A DNA stretch of 21,533 nucleotides, taken from positions 1 to 21,533 of the IMG/VR virus record IMGVR_UViG_3300009285_008332. One strand, given 5' to 3'. The DNA comes from a virus. A model generated the notes under the pieces. That model saw nothing but the letters and a program-made list of their open reading frames with translations, was not told the DNA's origin and made no database searches. Positions 1 through 7,787 of the stretch are shown here, in pieces (positions within the stretch are counted from its first letter, which is position 1; every line of letters starts with the position of its first letter). A program made the translations under genes and the position numbers.

Positions 1-736
1 CTAATAAATCAAATGTCCTGGCAGTAAAATGCAATAACTCCCCATCAAACAATTCATCTGTGTACTTTGTAGGCTCTTGCCATTCAAAACAGTTCTCCTT
101 AACATTTAAAGTGGCGACTTTATCTTGTGCCTGTAAGTCCTTAAATAATCTCCAGCCATTTTCAGTCAAAATCTCTGTTTGGTCATCAAAACACGTGCCC
201 CCACCTGGATGGAATAGTTTAAGTCTTGTTTTCTCTTTTTCACCTAAGAACAAGTCTGCTTCTCTAGGACCAAGATAGATCATGTCAGGTCTCGCTTTTT
301 CTATTGCAAAACCAATATCGGCACCAGCGTTCTTTATGTGGGTTTCATCATGATTTCCAGTAATGAAAAAAGTCTTTTTTCCAGTGTTAGGAAAGCTTTT
401 AGTCACTGCTTTAAGTTGTGCGTCATAACCTAAATGTGTCAGTTCATAAATGTGTCCTGGACGGTTATTGTACATTCCATCAGTTATGTCTCCTGTTTGT
501 ATGTAAAAATCAACGTTTTCTTTTTCGCAAACACCAACAAATATTTCTAAAGCTTTCTGGTCAAAATACTTGCTTCCAATGTGCGTGTCTCCTATAACTC
601 CTATTCTCAAATGTTTCTTCTTGAATCTTTTATCATGATAACTGTGCACTCCAGTACTTATAGGTGTGTCGATTGCTTTCATTATTGCTTTTAACTGTTC
701 AGGATTAAGCTTTTTTATTTGGTCTTCAAGAGTCAT
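1..736 (-). CDS. Calcineurin-like metallophosphoesterase, N-terminal part, interrupted by an intein; runs off the left edge
   Basis: The frame is open from the ATG at 736 to the window edge, 245 residues, with no stop. Residues 1-181 are a metallophosphoesterase: GDTH at 49-52, GD at 82-83 in TGDITDG, GNHDE at 127-131, and a histidine motif HPGGGT at 176-181. These are the metal-binding motifs of the calcineurin-like/Mre11-Icc superfamily, which cleaves phosphomono- or diesters. In viral members the HPGG motif normally continues into a short tyrosine-rich stretch. Here residue 182 instead begins an intein (separate entry), so the C-terminal extein lies beyond the edge. The start overlaps the upstream stop as TAATG, with GGAGTGAT about 9 nt before it. 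The substrate cannot be told; a role in viral DNA processing is only a guess. Confidence 0.85.
   Translation of the reverse strand, partial: MTLEDQIKKLNPEQLKAIMKAIDTPISTGVHSYHDKRFKKKHLRIGVIGDTHIGSKYFDQKALEIFVGVCEKENVDFYIQTGDITDGMYNNRPGHIYELTHLGYDAQLKAVTKSFPNTGKKTFFITGNHDETHIKNAGADIGFAIEKARPDMIYLGPREADLFLGEKEKTRLKLFHPGGGTCFDDQTEILTENGWRLFKDLQAQDKVATLNVKENCFEWQEPTKYTDELFDGELLHFTARTFDLL
2..193 (-). other. Intein N-terminal splicing domain (partial) inside the metallophosphoesterase gene
   Basis: The codon at 193-191 is the Cys1 candidate. The residues after it read CFDDQTEILTENGW and then a short helix-like stretch ending in KVATLN. This matches intein block A: Cys1, a Thr/Ile-Leu-Thr strand, Gly-Trp, then the D.V segment. 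The visible 64 residues end in TARTFDLL, which usually comes just before block B (TxxH). Insertion is directly after HPGGGT, a conserved active-site motif, the usual type of site for inteins. Block B, any homing endonuclease and the C-terminal His-Asn/+1 nucleophile lie outside the window. Confidence 0.85.
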
Positions 737-1137
737 TAGAAATCATCACTCCAGTACTTGTGGCATTCTTCAGTCAAGGTCAAGGGAGACTCGCCCATGT
801 TTATCACACGATAAATTGTACTGTATGAACGCTTCACTCTTTTACTTTCAGGTATCACGAACAATTTGTAACATTGAGCGTTAAAAACTTCTTGGATGAA
901 CTCTTCAGCTCTTAATAATTGCTCTAAAGCTTTACTTTCTCTTTTATTACTGTTTTTGTATTCTATGACGAAAAACGGGTGTGCATAATTCTTGACGTGG
1001 TATAACAGGTCTGGCTCGACACTTCCTTTAGAATAATTACATAATGGCTCTTTAGCACTCCACACGACATTATTGATGCCTATAAGGTGGGGGTGTCGTA
1101 AAAGCTGGTTTAGTGTGTGTTCATGACTGTTTCTCAT
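736..1137 (-). CDS. Small PD-(D/E)XK nuclease-like protein
   Basis: A 133-aa protein from the ATG at 1137. That start has GGAGG 5 nt upstream and overlaps the preceding stop as ATGA; an in-frame ATG at 1149 has a weaker AGGAAAG. Residues 41-43 are EPD, followed by a strand ending in FFVIEYK, so D43 and E59-x-K61 form the D...ExK signature of the restriction-endonuclease-like fold. A helix follows (residues 69-83). Such domains are found in resolvases, restriction enzymes and repair nucleases. It has no recognisable DNA-binding domain. It is coupled to the transglutaminase-like gene before it and the metallophosphoesterase after it. The fold call is moderate; no specific function can be given. 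Confidence 0.6.
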   Translation of the reverse strand: MRNSHEHTLNQLLRHPHLIGINNVVWSAKEPLCNYSKGSVEPDLLYHVKNYAHPFFVIEYKNSNKRESKALEQLLRAEEFIQEVFNAQCYKLFVIPESKRVKRSYSTIYRVINMGESPLTLTEECHKYWSDDF

Positions 1138-1967
1138 TGCTTCCTCCATTCTTTCCTGCTAAAATCTGTGCTGTTTTGACTCCACGTCCAGTCTTCATTA
1201 AAAGTCCACCAAATAGTTCCGTAAGTGCTGTTGTACTTGTGAGGCAGAATCCCGAAATCAGAAATTGCGTCTTCAAGCCAAAACGTCCCCTCAACCCCAA
1301 ACCATTCAAGCTCGTTGCCTAGCCATAACAAGTAGAAATGCCCTTCTTTATACGTTGGTACACCTTTATTGTTGATGTTTCCACATACGCATTTTAAACG
1401 GTGTTTGTGACTTTCCCACCAGCCTTCATCCATGAATGCTTGACGAATAATGAAGTATTCAAGAATGCTGTAATCATCACAATCCCCAATCTTTTCGTTA
1501 AGTGTTTCTTCAGGACTGTTCCACTTCTCACTTTTGTCAAGCAAGTACTTAAACTCCTTTTTGTCAAACTTGTCTTTAAGCCAGTGCATCACTGCCAACA
1601 CCGTCTGTTCTGGAGTGCTTCTAACCACTTCTAAGGCAACTTTTTCTATTTCAGGTATTTTCTTGTATGCCAGGTATTTTCTTATGTCTTGCCGTTTAGG
1701 AGCGGCGTAAAACACTTGGTTTAAACTCCACTTACCATTCCAGTAAAGCACGTCCATAACATCAACTTTTTTAGGCACCATGAGTTTAGCCTGTTCTAAC
1801 TCCCCTTCAACACTTGAAAGTTCCAAACGTAACAAGTTCAAGCTATTATTAAGAACAAGATTCTCATCACTCAATAAATTGTTTTGTGAAGAAAGAAAGC
1901 GTAACTTGTCACTAGAGCCTGAAAGGTACAGAAACCATTTACTGAAAACCTCAGTCAGTTTCATCAT
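1134..1967 (-). CDS. Transglutaminase-like cysteine peptidase
   Basis: A 277-aa protein. Residues 20-65 are helical and probably coiled coil. A linker follows, and then a transglutaminase-like core: GDCDDYS at 161-167 with catalytic Cys163, EGHFYLLW with His210, and an acidic residue in the VEGTFW strand near 226. This is the Cys-His-Asp/Glu order of papain-like transglutaminase peptidases. No signal peptide is evident. The start could be Met1 (1967) or Met2 (1964); GAGGTGG lies just upstream and fits Met2 better. It follows a small membrane protein gene. Some archaeal virus lysins (the PeiW/PeiP pseudomurein peptidases) belong to this superfamily, so a role in envelope opening is possible but inferred. 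It could equally be a virion-maturation protease. Confidence 0.75.
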   Translation of the reverse strand: MMKLTEVFSKWFLYLSGSSDKLRFLSSQNNLLSDENLVLNNSLNLLRLELSSVEGELEQAKLMVPKKVDVMDVLYWNGKWSLNQVFYAAPKRQDIRKYLAYKKIPEIEKVALEVVRSTPEQTVLAVMHWLKDKFDKKEFKYLLDKSEKWNSPEETLNEKIGDCDDYSILEYFIIRQAFMDEGWWESHKHRLKCVCGNINNKGVPTYKEGHFYLLWLGNELEWFGVEGTFWLEDAISDFGILPHKYNSTYGTIWWTFNEDWTWSQNSTDFSRKEWRKQ

Positions 1968-2011
1968 CCACCTCTTCTTTTATCTAAAACTACAAACGCC
2001 CTTTTTACTGT

Positions 2012-2031
2012 TTTAAAACTATTTAAAACTA
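2012..2031 (-). promoter_or_regulatory. Tandem 10-bp TA-rich repeat, candidate promoter/operator
   Basis: Two perfect adjacent copies of a 10-bp unit, TAGTTTTAAA on the minus strand, lie in the 64-bp gap between the 57-aa gene and the transglutaminase-like gene. Each contains a TATA-like TTTTAAA. The downstream copy is about 50 bp before the start codon, which would allow an archaeal transcription start and a short leader carrying the GAGGTGG SD. One repeat overlaps the stop of the 57-aa gene. A promoter function is inferred. Confidence 0.4.
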
Positions 2032-2202
2032 TTCACTTCTGTGCTTAAGCCAGTTCAACAACATCTCCATTAAAGGCACGAAAGCCAAAAACGCAGGGTT
2101 TTCACCGTACACGCTTAAGCTTCCCGCAACCAAAATGATTACCAAACTCTTACCACCTTTCACTAATGTTTTTTTCCAGTCATAACTGTTTTTTTTAACC
2201 AT
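2029..2202 (-). CDS. Small membrane protein, holin-like (57 aa)
   Basis: The start ATG is at 2202 with GGAGG 8 nt upstream, and the stop TAG is at 2029. The protein has a basic N-terminus (MVKKNSYDWKKTLVKGGK), one hydrophobic segment at about residues 19-32 (SLVIILVAGSLSVY), a second mildly hydrophobic stretch at about 37-51, and a basic C-terminus (WLKHRSE). This suggests one or two membrane helices. It sits between the receptor-binding fibre gene and the transglutaminase-like peptidase, where lysis genes often lie, so a holin-like role is possible. Size and topology are the only support for that. Coding status is supported by the SD and by filling an otherwise empty gap. Confidence 0.7.
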   Translation of the reverse strand: MVKKNSYDWKKTLVKGGKSLVIILVAGSLSVYGENPAFLAFVPLMEMLLNWLKHRSE

Positions 2203-2214
2203 GCTTCATTCCTC

Positions 2215-4164
2215 CTAAGCCTTGTTTGCATAACTTGTTGTGGCGCCACTAGGTATTAACATCTCAATGAAAGTTCCCGCAATTTTCGCAGACGTACTTA
2301 TGTGTACTGCGTAAGTTCTGAAACCGCCAACGAAAGGCGTTTTAATATCCACTCCTGCCATGGCTACATCCCCTGCCGCGGCATTCGCGGCATGCATGTT
2401 ATTTATTATCGATCCACCAACCATCGGTGCCACACCACTGTAACTCGCGTACAAGAACGGCTCAATATTGGAGAGATTTAAGTCCCCAACAAAGTTTACT
2501 CCCGCTTGAGTTATGAAACCTGTACGCCTCGCGGCAGTGTCTGAAGAATAATTATTGAAGTCTACGTAAAAGTTTGGACTAGTCCCACTGGTCGCCACGG
2601 CATTACTGCTAGTTGCGCACTCATACCTTTTGAACATTCCATTCTTTCTCCACAAGTCCTCAGTTGCGTAACTTCGTTGATCAAAAACCTGACTTGATAA
2701 AACAACCGAGTCATTAAGCGATAACACGTCAAGTATTTTGACCTCATGATATGCTTCTTCCTTACACTTCCTAGAAACTCGCAAGTGAGGATAGTCCACG
2801 TCTATAGTTTGCCCACTAGTGCTGACTAGAAGAAAGTAAAGCTCCCCACCACTACCATCCACTCCCGCTACACCACTAACGTAGTCTCTCCAGTTACTAC
2901 AACGAACCCCACCTTGCAGATCGTTTCTCTCCCACTTACCAAGACGGTAATTAAACACGTAACCTCTAATAGTTGATTGACCAGTAGTGTTTGGCAGGTA
3001 AACTATTATATCTTCTATCACGCTTCCTGCCACGTCAACATTAAACTTACCCCTAACCTGAATATAGTTCGGGCTGGCACCAGTAATGTTCACTTCAGGA
3101 GCTCCCTGTGCCCAACAGCTACCGTAACCCCCATTAGTGAACTCAGTCATGCTCGCACCAGTAGTCACTGGGTTCGCCGCGCTGTTGTGAAACCATAAAG
3201 TTCCAGTGGCCGTGCTAGGATTGCTTGCTCCACTGAAATCCATCTTGTAATAACACCCCTCCTCACTTTCTGCGTACTTGCTTCCAAGAGTCACGCTACC
3301 AATATCGATCACGCTAGCACCGCTCGTTACCGCCATGCTATGCCACCAGTACGCTTGACCACCAGTACCACTAGGACTACCTATACTAAACGTGGTCGTG
3401 CCCGTAGTTTCATAAAATCTACCATTAGCAATACACGCACCACTATTAATCACGAACTGGTCGGCATCAAGACTACTTCCAGCAATAACCTTAGAATAGT
3501 TATGATCAAAAAGCACTCCACTGGCCTGAACTTCATTCTGGAATAAAACACACCACCTTGCAAGACCCCCACTAATGTATCTCGCACCTCTAGCAATTCC
3601 ACTTATGCTAAACGAGTTCGCATCATTACTCGTCGAGGCTGCTTGTAGCCATGCACCGCTCGTGAAATCCCACACGTCAATCTCACACCTCGCACTGGAA
3701 TCCGCCGCACCCCCCCTATCTAAAACCTTTCCAGTCATGTAAAACCACGCCCAACTCGTACCAGTAGGCAAGTAATGCTCATGCATGAACATCACCGCAC
3801 CATTAACAGGAGCGGCAGCCGCGCTATTACTCCCCGTTATTTTAGTGCTGTCATCAACCCATAAACTACCATACTGCGAACTTGTTAACTCGTTAACTAT
3901 GCTTCCTGGAGGGTAAGGACTTGTTATCTCGCTGCTTGAGCTACCCACATTCAAGTAATACACTGCACTCCCGATGCTTGGACTTCCACAACCACTAAAG
4001 TCAACAGTGTAAGGACTGCCAAGAGTCGTTAATGCTTGACTAACTTCATAACCCCAAATCACCCCTTTAGGATTAAAAAACAATTGTGCGGGACCGCTCT
4101 GCCATTGCTGAGTCATGTCCCCCGCTCTTAACTTGTCCCCACTTGCCAAAAAAGGATACGTCAT
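2215..4164 (-). CDS. Tail fibre / receptor-binding protein with internal duplication
   Basis: A 649-aa protein rich in Gly, Ser, Thr, Asn and aromatic residues, predicted almost all beta. It holds two related units. Residues 52-102 (starting YTVDFSG, ending YGSLW) align with 306-351 (starting YKMDFSG, ending YGSCW). Each is followed by an ITG turn and a carbohydrate-binding-module-like beta-sandwich (about 139-226 and 367-466). A third beta-rich region (about 480-649) closes the protein. The place after the tape measure, hub and distal tail genes fits a host-recognition fibre or tip protein. The start at 4164 follows GGGAGTGAT in the end of the previous gene. No trimerisation or chaperone domain is recognised, and the ligand is unknown. 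Confidence 0.7.
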   Translation of the reverse strand: MTYPFLASGDKLRAGDMTQQWQSGPAQLFFNPKGVIWGYEVSQALTTLGSPYTVDFSGCGSPSIGSAVYYLNVGSSSSEITSPYPPGSIVNELTSSQYGSLWVDDSTKITGSNSAAAAPVNGAVMFMHEHYLPTGTSWAWFYMTGKVLDRGGAADSSARCEIDVWDFTSGAWLQAASTSNDANSFSISGIARGARYISGGLARWCVLFQNEVQASGVLFDHNYSKVIAGSSLDADQFVINSGACIANGRFYETTGTTTFSIGSPSGTGGQAYWWHSMAVTSGASVIDIGSVTLGSKYAESEEGCYYKMDFSGASNPSTATGTLWFHNSAANPVTTGASMTEFTNGGYGSCWAQGAPEVNITGASPNYIQVRGKFNVDVAGSVIEDIIVYLPNTTGQSTIRGYVFNYRLGKWERNDLQGGVRCSNWRDYVSGVAGVDGSGGELYFLLVSTSGQTIDVDYPHLRVSRKCKEEAYHEVKILDVLSLNDSVVLSSQVFDQRSYATEDLWRKNGMFKRYECATSSNAVATSGTSPNFYVDFNNYSSDTAARRTGFITQAGVNFVGDLNLSNIEPFLYASYSGVAPMVGGSIINNMHAANAAAGDVAMAGVDIKTPFVGGFRTYAVHISTSAKIAGTFIEMLIPSGATTSYANKA

Positions 4165-4165
4165 A

Positions 4166-4297
4166 CTAAATCACTCCCTCATTCGTTTGAAAAATTTTCT
4201 TTAAAAACCTTTTGATCTTTACCTTATCTGGATGTCCGCTGGTAACATCAAGAACCACCCTTAAAAACTGTTCCGCCATCAAGTCATACTTATCCAT
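4166..4297 (-). CDS. Small hypothetical protein (43 aa) between tail genes
   Basis: The start ATG at 4297 overlaps the upstream stop as TAATG, so translation is probably coupled. It ends one base before the fibre gene's ATG, and its last codons contain that gene's SD. The protein begins MDKYDLMAEQFLRVVLDV and has a basic middle (DKVKIKRFLKKIF); it is probably two short helices. No family is recognised. The stop-start overlap at one end and the tight junction at the other argue that it is real. Confidence 0.55.
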   Translation of the reverse strand: MDKYDLMAEQFLRVVLDVTSGHPDKVKIKRFLKKIFQTNEGVI

Positions 4298-4656
4298 TAA
4301 AAAGTTACAAACCTCAACTCTATCTGAACCTCACTACTCCCATCAAAAACGATAGGTGCAGATAAAGGCTCACGATTAAAACTCTTACCACCCGTGCTCG
4401 CCGCGAAAGAGGCAAACTCTTGAACAGACAAGCCACTCAATACAGTGCTTGTGAAGTCCACAGTGTAAATCGCTTGCTGTGAAGTACTCAAGTCCTTAGA
4501 AACCCCTCCTCTACTGCTGATCTCGGCAACAAGCCCTGTTTGGCTAACCAAGAAAGTTCCACTACCACTACCCAAACCAATGAATCCAGGACCTGTAATT
4601 CCACTACCTCCAAAATTAGCAGCCATTACTTCTTTACAGTAAGTGTTCACACCCAT
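4297..4656 (-). CDS. Distal tail / fibre-attachment beta-sandwich protein
   Basis: A 119-aa protein from the ATG at 4656, preceded by GGGTGACT. A TTG four codons upstream is less likely. The pattern is a glycine-rich start (FIGLGSGSGTF), a central strand pair (AIYTVDFTSTVLSGLSVQEF), an FAAS/GGKSFNRE segment, and a final amphipathic strand (VQIELRFVTF). This resembles small beta-sandwich tail proteins, seen in many tailed viruses near the fibre genes, that carry a GxGT start and an 'E-x-G/A-x-F...R' middle. It lies between the hub and the receptor-binding protein, which fits a distal tail or fibre-linking part. The family call rests on pattern only. Confidence 0.5.
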   Translation of the reverse strand: MGVNTYCKEVMAANFGGSGITGPGFIGLGSGSGTFLVSQTGLVAEISSRGGVSKDLSTSQQAIYTVDFTSTVLSGLSVQEFASFAASTGGKSFNREPLSAPIVFDGSSEVQIELRFVTF

Positions 4657-4690
4657 ACAGTCACCCAATTATTTTCAATATGTAAATTAA

Positions 4691-6187
4691 TTACCATGTT
4701 CCACCACTCACCAAGACAGAATAGCTCAAGTCAGTATCGTCACCTAAAACCCCCAAGAACTCCGAGCCCGAAGCGTCCTCAATCAATCCATAAATGTCAT
4801 CATCAAGCCTGTAACTGCTTCCTATACCCCTAGACCTCACGTACCATTGAGACTTTACCCCTACACTTCCCACAGCATTAACCAGCCGGGTGAAAACGTC
4901 ATCAGTATCAATATCGTAAGCTTGTAAACGCTTAATGTCAACCACTACCTGCCTCAAGTTATCCATCAAAGCAGTATGGTGCTCGCCAATCCTCAAAGTG
5001 ACAACCTCACCCTTCTGCAAGCTATCAGTAGTCAAGTTATAAATTGCTTCTTGAATCAAGAAAGTCTCGCTATTAACGTTCTCCCAAGGCAAGTCCACAA
5101 CAATAGTATTCCCGTTACTAAAACTCTGAGTGGTATTCAAAACGATATTCCCCTGCCGTTTAGGATCCTTATTCACCGCCAGCTCTGCCTTAGCCAAGTT
5201 AACCGCTTGTTGAGGATCCTTAATCTCCTTATTCTCAATAACCTTCTCACGAACACCATAACTTGACTGGCTAGCACCATCCTCACTCATCTTGATAATA
5301 GGCCTGCCACGATCATAAGCGACACTAACCGCGTTACCACTAGTCGGCCCGCTAACGAAAATAATTTTTTGCTCATCATAATCAACAAAGTAATCCGTAC
5401 TAACAGGGATCGCGGTAGTCATCTCGAAAATCGCACCTCTCTGTATTGTTCCCGCATTCTTAACCTCACAATTATGAGGCTTATAACTTAAGGTATAAGA
5501 GCTTCCCGCACCATCAGCCGTAAAAGTGTCAATCCACCCACTCAAGTACTTATCACCATAAACCCAAATCTTGTTAAACATGTCATTATTGTTCAAGCTA
5601 ATACTAGACCTCACTATATTAGTGTTGTTTGCCACGAAACCACTACTCACGCTTCCAGAAGGAGCGAAATGCAAGTCTTTATCTTCATCAACCCAGAAGT
5701 CATGCTCCACAATTCCTGCAAGCTCTTTAATACACTCCCAAACAGGCCTTCTTTTAAAACTGATAAAAGGCAAGGTCTTACTGGTCACTTGAACATTAGT
5801 GTACGTCAATCCTGGAGCGTACTTGTCCAGCAAGTCAGTAATTATAGTGCTGATCTCCTGAGAGGTATAATTCTCTAAAGCGTGAACGTCCATCAAGAAA
5901 CTAGAGTAATCCCTACCATACACTTCAATCTCCTCACTGTTTGACTCACCACTGAAACTCACGTCTTCAACACGACCCACGAAAATCCTGTTAACAAGAG
6001 GAGTGACCGTGTCATAATACACTATTATCTCCTCACCAATGCCGAAATCCGTCTTTTTATCACCCGCTTTATTCTTGAAACTAATCGTGGCCATGCTAGG
6101 TCTAGTATTAATGTTCTTACGAACCAGACAACGCACGCTCTCCGTGTACTCAGTACCACCAATCGTGATCTTAAAATAGTTAGCCAT
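4691..6187 (-). CDS. Baseplate hub / tail-tip protein (gpD/gp27-like)
   Basis: A 498-aa protein beginning MANYFKITIGGTEYTESV, with an early beta domain containing GEEIIVYYD, IFVGRVEDVSF and EIEVYGRDYSSFL (about 50-100). This strand order is typical of the hub domain in T4 gp27, phage D/late control and siphovirus tail-tip proteins. A helix-rich insert follows (about 105-155, ISTIITDLLDKYAPG, VWECIKELAG). Then come further beta domains to about 400 and a C-terminal region ending in GDDTDLSYSVLVSGGTW. It overlaps the tape measure stop by 8 bp and uses GGTGAGTT as SD. It probably forms the trimeric ring closing the tail tube. Confidence 0.75.
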   Translation of the reverse strand: MANYFKITIGGTEYTESVRCLVRKNINTRPSMATISFKNKAGDKKTDFGIGEEIIVYYDTVTPLVNRIFVGRVEDVSFSGESNSEEIEVYGRDYSSFLMDVHALENYTSQEISTIITDLLDKYAPGLTYTNVQVTSKTLPFISFKRRPVWECIKELAGIVEHDFWVDEDKDLHFAPSGSVSSGFVANNTNIVRSSISLNNNDMFNKIWVYGDKYLSGWIDTFTADGAGSSYTLSYKPHNCEVKNAGTIQRGAIFEMTTAIPVSTDYFVDYDEQKIIFVSGPTSGNAVSVAYDRGRPIIKMSEDGASQSSYGVREKVIENKEIKDPQQAVNLAKAELAVNKDPKRQGNIVLNTTQSFSNGNTIVVDLPWENVNSETFLIQEAIYNLTTDSLQKGEVVTLRIGEHHTALMDNLRQVVVDIKRLQAYDIDTDDVFTRLVNAVGSVGVKSQWYVRSRGIGSSYRLDDDIYGLIEDASGSEFLGVLGDDTDLSYSVLVSGGTW

Positions 6188-7787
6188 AACTCACCAAACC
6201 CTTAAACTGCCTAGTCAATACCTTACTTACTTTGTCCGCCACATCCATAGCATCATTAGCATAAATAACTATACTCGCACCCATGCCCCCCATGCTCCTG
6301 GCAGGATCTCTTAAAGCAACCAAGGTATCTCTCGGGTCAGTCTCAATCATGCTACCATCAGGCCTCAATACGGCATCTCTCACTTTCTTAGGTCCTGGAT
6401 CACCACCAGACTTCTTAATATCTCTTCTTATATCAGACTCTAGCAGTCTAGACATGTTACCCGTGCCCGACTTTGCACGCTCTAGAGCGGCATACTTTTT
6501 ATCTAGAGGATTCGCAACTGCCGCTTGTAGTTTGGTCAAGCTTGACGCGATCATCTTCTCAAAAAGCATTGGGACATTCTCCCCCATACTTTTAACCTTA
6601 TCCTCGGCAACCTGCATGCTCTTTTGCAGCTCGAGAAATCGCTTAGCACCACTAACCGTGCTAGTATCAAGCCTTTCTAGCTCGGCTCGATTCTTAATGT
6701 ACCCCTCACTAAGCTTAAATAAGCTTTCTATCTGAAAGTTCTGAGTTCCAGTAACTTTGCCTATGGCATCATCCCAGTCAAGAGAAGACTGAGTACTTAA
6801 AAAAGTCCCTTCAGCATTCACTTTATACGCTTTAGTTAAGGCATCAACTCCTTCCGCGCTAGCCTCTCTTTTCTTACCAAAAACTGCTTCTTTCCCACTT
6901 AAAACTCTAGGTATGTCAACAAGCGCCTTCAAGTCATTAAGAATTCCTGATCCTATAGACTCTTTTGCCACAGTTGCTAACTGTTCAGTAACCTCTTTAG
7001 TTGATGACCCTACACTATTCAAAACATCAATTAAAGACTCGAAAATCGGGATTACTCCCTCACCAATATCAACCTTCAAGTCATGAAGCTTGGTCTTTAA
7101 TCTATCGACCTTCTCATTAAAACCTATCTCTATATCATTACCGACCCGTTTAGCACTCTCTCCAAGCTGGTCCTGAACCGCGATCTGGAAAGCGGTCTTC
7201 TTCTCTAATTCAGTAAGCTCTCTACCTGTCGCTCCAATCTTTACTTTATAATCTTCATATGCTTTACTCGAGTCAACAATTATTCCTAACTGGCGAAGCA
7301 TTACATTACTTTGACGGCCAACACCCTCAGTTATCAACTCTATACTTTCAGTAACACTTTTCCCAGCAACCTGACCAACAATGATTGACTGCCTAAACAT
7401 TTCAGGAAGTCCCCCTTGATCAATACCCATAAGCATAGCCTTATTAGCACTACTCATGAGATCAAACTCGCTCGCCAGTCCTTTAGTACTCTCTTTTAAG
7501 CGAAACAAAAGTTTAGGATCGGCCATGCGCTCAAAACCATCTCTTATCGGCTTCATTTGCATAGCTGCTTCAACACTTGCCTTCGTGATCGCTGCGAGAC
7601 CTCCAACTACTATTCCTGCCATGGCAATAGAACCTAGTCTCAACCCAGAAACTTCCTTACCCATTCCCTTAACGCTTTTTTCTGCTTTATTGAATGTCTT
7701 ACTAAACTCGTCAACAGCTTTAATAACTATACTAACACTCGCACCACCAGCCGCTCCTCCGAGAAAGCTACTTAATAATCCTGCCAT
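6180..7787 (-). CDS. Tail tape measure protein
   Basis: A 535-aa, mostly helical protein directly after the frameshifted chaperone and before the hub, the standard tape measure position. A hydrophobic, glycine-rich N-terminus (about 1-18) is followed by an IVIKAVDEFSKTFNKAEKSV helix and a second hydrophobic segment (about 53-72, IAMAGIVVGGLAAITKAS). Then comes the conserved tape-measure head with MKPIRDGFERMA (about 78-89), a GRQSNVMLRQLGI segment and a long heptad-rich middle. In the family, length correlates with tail length at about 1.5 angstrom per residue, so a tail near 80 nm or less is expected. The start follows GAGGTAG and abuts the TAG of the frameshift product. Confidence 0.85.
   Translation of the reverse strand: MAGLLSSFLGGAAGGASVSIVIKAVDEFSKTFNKAEKSVKGMGKEVSGLRLGSIAMAGIVVGGLAAITKASVEAAMQMKPIRDGFERMADPKLLFRLKESTKGLASEFDLMSSANKAMLMGIDQGGLPEMFRQSIIVGQVAGKSVTESIELITEGVGRQSNVMLRQLGIIVDSSKAYEDYKVKIGATGRELTELEKKTAFQIAVQDQLGESAKRVGNDIEIGFNEKVDRLKTKLHDLKVDIGEGVIPIFESLIDVLNSVGSSTKEVTEQLATVAKESIGSGILNDLKALVDIPRVLSGKEAVFGKKREASAEGVDALTKAYKVNAEGTFLSTQSSLDWDDAIGKVTGTQNFQIESLFKLSEGYIKNRAELERLDTSTVSGAKRFLELQKSMQVAEDKVKSMGENVPMLFEKMIASSLTKLQAAVANPLDKKYAALERAKSGTGNMSRLLESDIRRDIKKSGGDPGPKKVRDAVLRPDGSMIETDPRDTLVALRDPARSMGGMGASIVIYANDAMDVADKVSKVLTRQFKGLVSYG

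Noticed and set aside
4657-4668. TTG at 4668 as the start of the distal tail protein
   Set aside because: The ATG at 4656 has GGGTGACT right before it; the TTG would place the SD inside the gene.
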